From assembly GCA_018609965.1 (NCBI GenBank), contig JAHENP010000110.1:1-20177 (forward strand): a DNA stretch of 20,177 nt. The letters are read 5' to 3'. A program made the position numbers and the translations under genes. Shown here piece by piece: positions 14,575 to 20,177 of this stretch. The notes beneath the pieces are model-generated. The model was given only the letters and a program-made list of their open reading frames with translations, did no database searches and was not told the origin of the DNA. Origin of the DNA: Haloferacaceae archaeon. GTDB lineage: Archaea; Halobacteriota; Halobacteria; Halobacteriales; Haloferacaceae. Within the stretch, counting starts at the first letter, position 1. Every line of letters starts with the position of its first letter.

Positions 14575-15317
14575 CGGTCGCTCACCTCCGCGAGTGCCGA
14601 CTCCGTGAACAGTGTCAGCCGCCCCGGGTGAGTGCCCGGCGCGAGTTCCTCTGCGTTCACTTCCGCGGCGGTCGTCACGTCCACGCCCGCGAGGTTGCGG
14701 GCGGCACGCGACGGCTCCTCGCTGGTCACGAACAGGACCGAGGTCGGCTCGCGGTACTTTCGGCCGCGTGTCGACCCCTGGCCCGCCTTGATCTGGCGCC
14801 CCTCGTCTGCGCGCTCGATGTCCGCGTAGACGCCCAGCGACTCCAACAGATCGACGACCTCGCGCGTCTTCACGAGGTCCTCGAACCCGTCGTCGACCAC
14901 CAACGGGAGGTCGAGATCGTCGTCGAACTCGTGGCCGCGCTCTGCGACCAGTTCGGTGTCCGTTGTCGCCGCCAACGCCGACCGCACCGCGAGTTGGCGT
15001 TCCTTGTCGTTGATCTGTTTCCCCTGGTCCTTCTCGGCTTTCGGCGGGTGGGCCGTCCGCCCGGAGACCGTCTGCGGGACGCGCCGTCCCTGGCCACCCT
15101 CTCGGGGGACGTGGGCCATCCCGCGGCCCGAACCCTGCGACTCCGCGGGCGTCCGCAGCCCGGCGAACTCGTCTGCGCCGTACGCCTGTTTCCGGTTCGC
15201 CTGTGCGGCGAGCACCGCCCGCCGGATCACGTCCGGTCGGAACGTCGTCTCGAAGACGGCCGGGAGTTCCGTCTCCCCGCTCGCCTCGCCGTCCAGGTCG
15301 TACACTGTCGTCGTCAT
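14571..15317 (-). CDS. rpl4: 50S ribosomal protein uL4
   Basis: A 248-residue archaeal uL4, with a globular domain on the surface and an extended loop reaching the exit tunnel. Visible are FETTFRPDVIRRAVLAAQANRKQAYG, the loop region AGLRTPAESQGSGRGMAHVPREGGQGRRVPQTVSGRTAHPPKAEKD (about 52-98), and the archaeal C-terminal part with SVLFVTSEEPSRAARNLAGVDV. ATG 15317 overlaps the uL3 stop by 4 nt (ATGA). In bacteria uL4 represses its own operon; nothing in this sequence shows that here. Confidence 0.96.
   Translation of the reverse strand: MTTTVYDLDGEASGETELPAVFETTFRPDVIRRAVLAAQANRKQAYGADEFAGLRTPAESQGSGRGMAHVPREGGQGRRVPQTVSGRTAHPPKAEKDQGKQINDKERQLAVRSALAATTDTELVAERGHEFDDDLDLPLVVDDGFEDLVKTREVVDLLESLGVYADIERADEGRQIKAGQGSTRGRKYREPTSVLFVTSEEPSRAARNLAGVDVTTAAEVNAEELAPGTHPGRLTLFTESALAEVSDR
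14582..14589 (-). promoter_or_regulatory. Shine-Dalgarno sequence of uL23, within uL4
   Basis: GGAGGTGA inside the last codons of uL4, with a 7-nt spacer to the uL23 ATG. Confidence 0.75.
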
Positions 15318-16330
15318 CCTTGGTTAGACTCCGTGGACACGTACCGCACCTCGGGATCGAGACGCGGTTGGTCGTTCGGTCTGACCGCCGGGCGGAACCG
15401 GAGCAGCCGTTTCTCCGGGCCGGGCAGTGACCCCTTCACCAGGGCGTACTCCCCGTCGACCTCGCCGTAGTTGACGAAGCCGCCGTCGACGGAGGCGTCG
15501 TCGCCCTCGCCGAAGTCCAGCAGTCGTTTGTTCAGTTCCGTCCGTTGGTGGTAGCCGGTCTGCCCCTGCTGAGGGACCGTCGACCGGACCCGCGAGGGGT
15601 TCCACGGCCCGAGGTTGCCGATCCGTCGGCGCCACCCCTGGCGGGCGTGTTTCCCTTTCCGTTTCTGGACGCCCCAGCGTTTGACCGGGCCCTGGGTTCC
15701 CTTTCCCTTCGTGATGCCCGCGGTGTCGAGGTACTCCCCCGCGCGGAACACGTCACCGAAGGTGTGGCTGCCGCCACCCTCGACCAGTTCGAGGGCGTAC
15801 TCCAACCGGTCCTCGATGCTGCCGCCGCCGACGCGCGTCTCCATCACGTCCGGCTCCTTCTTCGGGACGTTCTGGAGTGTCGCCGGCTGTGTGTGGGTGA
15901 TCAGCCGCACGTCGTCGACCGTGCCGTCGTCGACGAGCGTGCGCAGTTCGTCTGCGGCCGGCTCGAAGCTGTTCTCGTTCGGGAGGTCCAGCGCACGGTC
16001 GAGCTCCTCGTGGAACTCCCCGGTCCAGGCCTCCGTCAGCGGTCTCGTTCCGTACGACGTCTCCTCGTAGGCTCGAACGGCGACCGCGCGCATCTCCGGC
16101 ACCTCCACGACCGTCACGGGGACGGACTCCTCCATCCCCTGTCGCGGGGAGTCGTCCTCGTCGTTCACCATCACGACGTGGGTCATCCCCGCTTTGTACC
16201 CCGCGAACCCCTGGACGCCGGCCGCACCGTCGTCTTCGGGCCACGAGCTGAGGCGTGGAACCTCGCTTGCCGAGCGTGTGCGCGGGCCGAATCCCATCGA
16301 GCCCTTGCGTGGTCTGCTTGGTTGTGGCAT
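15314..16330 (-). CDS. rpl3: 50S ribosomal protein uL3
   Basis: A 338-residue archaeal uL3, which reaches the peptidyl-transferase centre. Typical segments are MPQPSRPRKGSMGFGPRTRS at the start, GFAGYKAGMTHVVMVND (about 40-57), and the region GITKGKGTQGPVKRWGVQKRKGKHARQGWRRRIGNLGPWNPSRVRSTVPQQGQTGYHQRTELNK (about 220-285). ATG 16330 matches the standard start. It follows the methyltransferase stop by 31 nt; this gap carries repeated CGAAC motifs and CACAACAAC before the ATG but no obvious TATA box, so cotranscription with the methyltransferase is likely. Confidence 0.96.
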   Translation of the reverse strand: MPQPSRPRKGSMGFGPRTRSASEVPRLSSWPEDDGAAGVQGFAGYKAGMTHVVMVNDEDDSPRQGMEESVPVTVVEVPEMRAVAVRAYEETSYGTRPLTEAWTGEFHEELDRALDLPNENSFEPAADELRTLVDDGTVDDVRLITHTQPATLQNVPKKEPDVMETRVGGGSIEDRLEYALELVEGGGSHTFGDVFRAGEYLDTAGITKGKGTQGPVKRWGVQKRKGKHARQGWRRRIGNLGPWNPSRVRSTVPQQGQTGYHQRTELNKRLLDFGEGDDASVDGGFVNYGEVDGEYALVKGSLPGPEKRLLRFRPAVRPNDQPRLDPEVRYVSTESNQG

Positions 16331-16361
16331 GTTGTTGTGGTTCGTTCGGTTCGTGCGTTCG

Positions 16362-17174
16362 TTACGACGGCAACGAGAGCGCGCCAAGCGAGACGAACAT
16401 CGCCTCCTCCGTGCGCACCACCTCGCTGCCTTGGTCCGGAACCGTGTTCAGCCACCGGTCGAACGGCGTGTGCGTGTCGACCGGCTCACCCTCGTTGCCG
16501 AGGATGGCGGGGAGCCCTCGTGCCGGCGCGCCAAAGGCGACGGCGACGCGGTCTGCGTCGCGCAGTCGGGTCGTCACCGCTTCCAACGCCGACACGGAGA
16601 GTGTGTCCCCGTGGCGGGAGGCGGCAATCGACACGTCGGCGTCGGCCGTAACGCTCCCCAGGTCCGCGCGCTCGACCGACAACGCCGTGTCGTCGACGAG
16701 CTTCGCGCGAACCGGCTCTCGCGAAGAGACCCTGACGGTGACGCGCTCCCCCTCGGCGGGCACCTCGTCGGGTGGTGCCCGGAGGGAGATCGGGTGTTGC
16801 AGTCCGCAATTGACCCGGACGCGGCCTTCAGGTCCGACCTCGGTCACGATTCCGTCTCGAAGCTCCGCCCCGTCTGGGCCGGAGGTGTCTGGCAACAACG
16901 GCGGGAGCACACCCACGTGTTGGAGTTCCGCGCGACGGTCCCACACCTCCTGTCGCAAGGAGGGGGGTGTCGCGGCGTACGCCAACACCGTGTGGACGAA
17001 CCCACCGCCCCTGTCTGATTCGCCCTCCCTGTCGGGGAAGACGACCAACCGGTCCGCCCGGAACACCGTCGCCGCGCGGGCGACGTACCCGAGTTTCCGC
17101 GTGGCCTCGCGGCCGTCCTCGGCCTCCCGGACGAGCGACGACGGTACGAGCAGATCGAGCGCCGTACCGTTCAT
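16362..17174 (-). CDS. SPOUT-family RNA methyltransferase (DUF171 / SPOUT1-like)
   Basis: A 270-residue member of the archaeal-eukaryotic DUF171 family (Pfam Methyltrn_RNA_3), putative RNA uridine-N3 methyltransferases of the SPOUT superfamily; human SPOUT1 (C9orf114) is a relative. The N-terminal strand-helix (ALDLLVPSSLVREAED) is followed by an inserted OB-type domain (about 105-165, ELRDGIVTEVGPEGRVRVNCGL), and the C-terminal trefoil-knot region shows FGAPARGL at 214-221 and the motif NTVPDQGSEVVRTEEAMFVSLGAL at 243-266, which binds S-adenosylmethionine. It is the first gene of the ribosomal cluster, next to uL3, so an rRNA target near the peptidyl-transferase centre is an attractive inference. 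ATG 17174 lies about 18 nt after the predicted transcription start and has GGTGA 7 nt upstream. Confidence 0.85.
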   Translation of the reverse strand: MNGTALDLLVPSSLVREAEDGREATRKLGYVARAATVFRADRLVVFPDREGESDRGGGFVHTVLAYAATPPSLRQEVWDRRAELQHVGVLPPLLPDTSGPDGAELRDGIVTEVGPEGRVRVNCGLQHPISLRAPPDEVPAEGERVTVRVSSREPVRAKLVDDTALSVERADLGSVTADADVSIAASRHGDTLSVSALEAVTTRLRDADRVAVAFGAPARGLPAILGNEGEPVDTHTPFDRWLNTVPDQGSEVVRTEEAMFVSLGALSLPS

Positions 17175-17215
17175 AGTCGCTTCACCAGGCTGTGTAGTTG
17201 TCTGCTCTCCCGCAA

Positions 17216-17223
17216 CCTAAAAA
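17216..17223 (-). promoter_or_regulatory. Probable promoter of the methyltransferase-ribosomal cluster
   Basis: On the minus strand TTTTTAGG is the only AT-rich stretch upstream of 17174. A start site about 27 bp downstream (near 17192) would leave a leader of about 18 nt that contains GGTGA. No other clear TATA box is seen within the cluster, so this may drive all 12.9 kb. Confidence 0.5.
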
Positions 17224-17290
17224 CACACCGGATCGCTCCGCGGACGAGAGCGGTTGTCACACTCGGCCGCCGCCGGAGACGGCGGGAGAA

Positions 17291-17335
17291 CAGTCGACGG
17301 TTGACCCCCCGTGCTCAACCCCCTACACTCGACTG
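17291..17335. repeat. Nested inverted repeat (13 bp of stem) in the divergent intergenic region
   Basis: The outer arms CAGTCGA (17291-17297) and TCGACTG (17329-17335) are perfectly complementary. The inner arms GGTTGA (17299-17304) and TCAACC (17315-17320) enclose a 10-nt loop. One unpaired base lies on the left and eight on the right. It could be a structured RNA element or a protein-binding site. Confidence 0.45.
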
Positions 17336-17425
17336 GGAAGCCCCCGTATCCCGCGGTGTCACCGACCGGCTCTCTCCCGACGATCCGCGAACACCGTCCG
17401 AGGGCCGTTATCCTCAATTGATAGG

Positions 17426-17446
17426 ATTTACTTCGAACAGGTAAAT
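17426..17446. promoter_or_regulatory. Possible operator: inverted repeat overlapping the promoter
   Basis: ATTTAC (17426-17431) and GTAAAT (17441-17446) are perfect inverted copies around a 9-nt spacer that itself contains the palindrome TTCGAA. The right arm runs into the TATA region of the membrane protein gene, where the TFB recognition element would be, so a bound dimeric regulator could block transcription. Confidence 0.4.
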
Positions 17447-17453
17447 TTATTTT
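17443..17453 (+). promoter_or_regulatory. TATA box of the membrane protein gene
   Basis: AAATTTATTTT is the strongest AT-rich box in the window. Its centre lies about 27-28 bp before the ATG at 17476, fitting a leaderless transcript starting at or next to the start codon. Confidence 0.65.
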
Positions 17454-17475
17454 GCAGGGTGAGAGTTTTCCGGTA

Positions 17476-17937
17476 ATGCCGTTCGACACCACGTCGATCA
17501 AGAGAGGGATCGTCGCCTTCTGGGCGATCTGGACCGGGATCGTGTTCTCCACCAACGTCTTCGACGGGCTGAAAGCCGCCGACGTGCTCGGCGACGGGTG
17601 GTCGTACGCCTCGGGGAACTGGGGGTACATGCTCGATGTCACGTCCGTCCACGACACACCGACTGTGGTGGTCGGAGTGTTGTTCGTCGGCGTGCTCGTC
17701 TGGGAGTTCGCCGCAACTGTGTTGTTCGTTAGGGCGTACACCGCTGTCGACGACATCGGCGACGAAGCAGCCGGACCGAACCCAGTGACAGTGGCGTTCT
17801 TCATCTCGCTGGCGCTGTGGGCGGCGTTCATGCTCGCCTCTGAAATCTTCGTCGCGTACGAGGCAGAGGCGACACACCGCCGGATCTTCACCTCACAGCT
17901 GCTGTCGCTGGTCGCACTGTTCTGCCTCCCGGACTGA
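17476..17937 (+). CDS. Four-helix integral membrane protein of unknown function
   Basis: A 153-residue protein with four likely membrane helices: about 9-31 (IVAFWAIWTGIVFSTNVF), 62-88 (TVVVGVLFVGVLVWEFAATVLFV), 104-128 (PVTVAFFISLALWAAFMLASEIFV) and 138-151 (FTSQLLSLVALFCL), ending LPD. The order of helices, the polar loop after helix 1 and the ending recall bacterial DUF2165 small membrane proteins, but this is a remembered resemblance and weak. ATG 17476 is chosen because it is the leaderless start dictated by the TATA box; an ATG eight codons upstream would overlap the TATA box itself. It stands alone, divergent from the ribosomal cluster, with a possible operator at its promoter, so it may be specifically regulated. 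Confidence 0.75.
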   Translation: MPFDTTSIKRGIVAFWAIWTGIVFSTNVFDGLKAADVLGDGWSYASGNWGYMLDVTSVHDTPTVVVGVLFVGVLVWEFAATVLFVRAYTAVDDIGDEAAGPNPVTVAFFISLALWAAFMLASEIFVAYEAEATHRRIFTSQLLSLVALFCLPD

Positions 17938-17974
17938 GACACCCCCAACACGACGGCCGGAGTTAGCGGGCGGA

Positions 17975-17989
17975 GACGCCGACGGCGTC
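17975..17989. repeat. Short perfect hairpin downstream of the membrane protein gene
   Basis: GACGCC-GAC-GGCGTC forms a 6-bp stem with a 3-nt loop, 38 bp after the stop. There is no T-run after it. It may be chance in GC-rich DNA or protect the mRNA 3' end. Confidence 0.25.
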
Positions 17990-18028
17990 GGGAGCCGGCA
18001 GGGGGAGCCGTGGAACTGATGTTTCAAG

Positions 18029-18043
18029 TCCGGCGCCGCCGGA
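18029..18043. repeat. Short perfect hairpin just before the amidohydrolase start
   Basis: TCCGGC-GCC-GCCGGA is a 6-bp perfect inverted repeat ending 9 bp before the GTG start at 18053. If the transcript is not leaderless it would sit in the 5' leader; as DNA it could be a binding site. No clear TATA box was found for this gene. Confidence 0.3.
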
Positions 18044-18052
18044 GATGCACCC

Positions 18053-19645
18053 GTGACAGACGCCGCAGATCTCGTCGTCACCGACGGGGAGCTACACACG
18101 CTCGGGGAGCCGGACGAGACCCACGCCGCCCTCGCGGTTCGCGACGGGGAGATCCTCCGCGTGGGCAACGACTACGACATCGAGTTTCTGGTCGGCCCGG
18201 AGACGACCCGGATCGACCTCGACGGCCGGGTGGTTCTGCCGGGGTTCGTCGACGCCCACACCCACCTCACGAACACCGGACGGTCGCTCGTCCACGCGGA
18301 CCTCTCGGCGGCCGACACGGCGGGTGAGGCGGTCGAACTACTGGCGGACCGCGCCGCGGAGACCGCCGGGAGGAGCGCGGGGGGCGACGCCGCCGGCGCG
18401 GACGACACCGGCGACCACGCGGAGTACGTCCTCGGCTTCGGCTACGACGAGAGCAGTTGGCCCGGTGGAGAGTATCTCACCGCCGCCGATCTCGACCCTG
18501 TTGGCGGCGACCGCCCGGTGATCGCGTTCCGTGAGGACATGCACGTCGCCTCCGTCGACAGCGTGACCCTCGAACGCCACCGCGACGCGATGCCCGACGA
18601 CGACGTACAGACGACCGACGACGCCGACGGCGGTGAGCCGACGGGTGTCGTCGTCGAGGAAGCGGTCGACCCGTTGTACGACGCCGTCGAGCCGGACCGT
18701 GCCGCGACCCGGGAGCTGGTCGAGGCCGCACAGGCCGCCGCGACCCGCCGCGGGGTGACGGGCGTCCACGACATGGTCCGGCGATCACACGCCCCCGCGG
18801 TGTACCGCACGCTCAACGCCGCGGGCGAACTCGACTTGCGCGTGCGGCTCAACTACTGGACCGACCACCTCGACGCGCTGATCGAGACCGGCGCGCGGAC
18901 GAACCACGGGAGCGGGTTGGTCCAGATGGGCGCGATCAAGACGTACACGGACGGCTCCTTCGGCGGCCGGACGGCGAAGCTCTCAGAGCCGTACACGGAC
19001 GGGAACGGCACCGGCCAGTGGGTGGTCGACCCCGAGGAACTGCGTGAGTACGTCGCCCGCGCGGACGACCACGGCTTCCAGTTCACCGCCCACGCCATCG
19101 GCGACGAGGCGATTCGGGCGGTCGTCGACGCCTACGAGGACCTCACCGATCCGGAGACGGCCCGTCACCGGATCGAACACGTCGAGTTGGCGGACGACGA
19201 CCTGCTCGACCGGATCGCAAACAACGGAATCGTCGCGTCGATGCAGCCCAACTTCCTGAAATGGGCCGGCGAGGACGGGCTGTACGACGCCCGGCTCGGC
19301 GACCGCCGCGGGGAGACCAACCGGCTCGCGGCCCACCACGAACGCGGCACACACCTCGCCTTCGGCAGTGACTGTATGCCGTTGGACCCGTTGCTGGGAG
19401 TCCACCACGCGGTCAACGCGCCCGAGCCGGCCCAGCGGCTCGGCGTCACCGACGCGCTGCGCGCTTACACGAGCGGCGCGGCCTACGCCGGCTTCGACGA
19501 CCACCGGCTCGGGACGATCGAACCCGGGAACTGCGCGGACCTGACCGTGCTCGACGCCTCGCCGTGGGAACAACCGGACGCGATCCGCGAGATCGACGTG
19601 GCCGCGACGGTCGTCGGCGGGCGGGTCGTCTACGAGGACCTGTAG
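18053..19645 (+). CDS. YtcJ-like metal-dependent amidohydrolase
   Basis: A 530-residue amidohydrolase of the PF07969 (amidohydrolase 3, YtcJ-like) family, hydrolysing C-N bonds of an unknown amide or cyclic substrate in the cytoplasm. Metal-site residues are all visible: H69 and H71 (DAHTHL), K296 in GAIKTYTDGSFGG (the lysine usually carboxylated), H347 (AHAIGDEA), H376 (RIEHVEL) and D440 (GSDCMPLDP). The N-terminal and C-terminal segments (LVVTDGELHTL, GRVVLPGFVDAHTH; GTIEPGNCADLTVLD) form the urease-type beta sandwich. There is no signal peptide. GTG 18053 is the start; no upstream in-frame ATG is better placed. An acidic, Gly/Ala/Asp-rich loop at about 106-124 looks like a haloarchaeal insertion. 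It is a monocistronic gene followed by nadA. Family is firm; substrate unknown. Confidence 0.9.
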   Translation: MTDAADLVVTDGELHTLGEPDETHAALAVRDGEILRVGNDYDIEFLVGPETTRIDLDGRVVLPGFVDAHTHLTNTGRSLVHADLSAADTAGEAVELLADRAAETAGRSAGGDAAGADDTGDHAEYVLGFGYDESSWPGGEYLTAADLDPVGGDRPVIAFREDMHVASVDSVTLERHRDAMPDDDVQTTDDADGGEPTGVVVEEAVDPLYDAVEPDRAATRELVEAAQAAATRRGVTGVHDMVRRSHAPAVYRTLNAAGELDLRVRLNYWTDHLDALIETGARTNHGSGLVQMGAIKTYTDGSFGGRTAKLSEPYTDGNGTGQWVVDPEELREYVARADDHGFQFTAHAIGDEAIRAVVDAYEDLTDPETARHRIEHVELADDDLLDRIANNGIVASMQPNFLKWAGEDGLYDARLGDRRGETNRLAAHHERGTHLAFGSDCMPLDPLLGVHHAVNAPEPAQRLGVTDALRAYTSGAAYAGFDDHRLGTIEPGNCADLTVLDASPWEQPDAIREIDVAATVVGGRVVYEDL

Positions 19646-19864
19646 CCGAGAGGCTATCGACGAGACGCGGCGACGCGAAGAATCTCCTTCTCGATTCCGG
19701 AACCGGCGTCTTCGGTACTCCGAACCGAATTACTTCTCTCCCGGTATCGTCTCGAACGTGGTAGAGAGTCGACAGAGTCGGTTCGTTCGGAACAGTGTGT
19801 CTTCGGTTCGGGTATCGAAGAGAAATCTTCTTCAACACGCAGGTACGAACACGAGGAGACCACA
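19646..19864. other. Intergenic region upstream of nadA with several small palindromes
   Basis: This 219-bp gap has no supportable ORF. It is lower in GC than its surroundings and holds TTCCGGAA (19695-19702), TTCGG-TACT-CCGAA (19711-19724) and GAAGA-GAAA-TCTTC (19817-19830), the last with a GNRA-type tetraloop if transcribed. The nadA start is preceded by GAGGAG (19853-19858), a likely Shine-Dalgarno sequence. The stretch around 19822-19829 (GAAATCTT) is the best, weak, TATA candidate. Confidence 0.4.
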
Positions 19865-20177
19865 ATGCCACGGATGGAGACGGCAGACATCGAGACGGAC
19901 CTGAGCCTGTTCAAGTACGACAACCTCGAACAGCTCCCGGCGCGCTACCGGGAGTTAGACGAGACAGAGCGAACCGAGCGGATCGAGTCGGCGCTCGCGG
20001 AGTTGGGTGACGACGTGGTAATCCTGGGCCACAACTACCAGCGCCGGGAGATTGTCGAGCACGCGGACTTCGTCGGCGACTCCTACCAGTTGTCGAAGCA
20101 GGCCGCGGCGTCGGACGCGGAGTACGTCGTCTTCGGCGGCGTGACGTTCATGGCGGAGTCGGCAGACATCATCACCG
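19865..20177 (+). CDS. nadA: Quinolinate synthase NadA, N-terminal part (partial)
   Basis: The first 104 residues of quinolinate synthase, which condenses iminoaspartate with dihydroxyacetone phosphate to quinolinate in de novo NAD synthesis and uses a 4Fe-4S cluster. The first domain is recognisable from VVILGHNYQRREIVEHADFVGDSYQLSKQAA (51-81, with the substrate-binding His and Tyr) and YVVFGGVTFMAESADII (87-103). The cluster-ligand cysteines lie further on, beyond the window end. ATG 19865 has GAGGAG 6 nt upstream and gives the acidic N-terminal segment common in haloarchaeal forms. In haloarchaea nadB and nadC often follow; that cannot be checked here. Confidence 0.93.
   Translation, partial: MPRMETADIETDLSLFKYDNLEQLPARYRELDETERTERIESALAELGDDVVILGHNYQRREIVEHADFVGDSYQLSKQAAASDAEYVVFGGVTFMAESADIIT

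Larger units (their letters stand above)
17175..17475. other. Divergent intergenic region with two promoters and a nested stem
   Basis: This 301-bp gap separates the divergently transcribed methyltransferase and membrane protein genes. It contains one TATA-like box on each strand (17216-17223 minus; 17443-17453 plus), a nested inverted repeat (17291-17335), and an inverted repeat at the plus-strand promoter (17426-17446). I see no convincing ORF, tRNA or other known RNA gene in it. Confidence 0.6.

Noticed and set aside
13557..15470. A 637-codon open frame on the plus strand opposite uL2, uL23 and uL4
   Set aside because: Same reason: antisense shadow of conserved genes, without domain or start signals.
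17225..17400. Possible tRNA or other known RNA gene in the divergent intergenic region
   Set aside because: No T-loop-like GGTTCRANNCC sequence or cloverleaf could be drawn; only the nested stem at 17291-17335 was retained.
17217..17951. Minus-strand open frame of 244 codons across the divergent intergenic region
   Set aside because: It is antisense to the membrane protein gene and runs through both promoter regions; no start signal or recognisable motif.
1..20177. Insertion sequences, integrases, defence or toxin-antitoxin genes
   Set aside because: No transposase, recombinase, terminal inverted repeats or typical defence domains were seen in any supportable gene.

Overview
The window comes from a halophilic archaeon (Halobacteria). 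The DNA is very GC-rich and the proteins are strongly acidic, with Asp/Glu-rich tails on ribosomal proteins. It holds an archaeal-type ribosomal-protein cluster with the eukaryote-like members eS4, eL19 and eL32 and the RNase P protein Rpp29. Several first genes start about 27 bp after a TATA-like box, as expected for leaderless haloarchaeal mRNAs. I cannot assign a genus.

Layout. Bases 1-4142 (+ strand) carry a metabolic group: the C-terminal end of a sugar-type ABC transporter ATPase, a small one-helix membrane protein, a Gfo/Idh/MocA oxidoreductase, a zinc alcohol dehydrogenase, and a glycerate 2-kinase-type enzyme that overlaps the dehydrogenase by 4 nt. A carbohydrate or polyol catabolic route ending in glycerate is a reasonable inference, but the substrate is not visible.

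Bases 4215-17174 (- strand) are one tightly packed S10-spc-type cluster. It is led by a SPOUT-family RNA methyltransferase and followed by uL3, uL4, uL23, uL2, uS19, uL22, uS3, uL29, Rpp29, uS17, uL14, uL24, eS4, (a 15-codon mini-cistron), uL5, uS14, uS8, uL6, eL32, eL19, uL18, uS5, uL30 and uL15. Nearly all junctions overlap or lie within 4 nt, and many start sites have a Shine-Dalgarno sequence inside the end of the preceding gene. secY, often found after uL15 in archaea, is absent. The cluster instead ends against the convergent glycerate kinase gene.

Bases 17175-20177 carry a divergent membrane protein gene with a well-defined leaderless promoter, a YtcJ-like amidohydrolase, and the start of nadA (quinolinate synthase), cut by the window end.

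Most interesting observation: the only apparent gap within the uL3-uL15 part of the cluster (between eS4 and uL5) is filled exactly by a 15-codon ORF, 9193-9240. It has a consensus Shine-Dalgarno sequence, TGATG stop/start coupling at both ends, and two small perfect hairpins, one presenting its start codon in the loop and one abutting the uL5 Shine-Dalgarno sequence. The sequence at both of its junctions matches the uS17/uL14 junction (one exactly, one with two differences), which argues that it is a real translated cistron or a translational control element.
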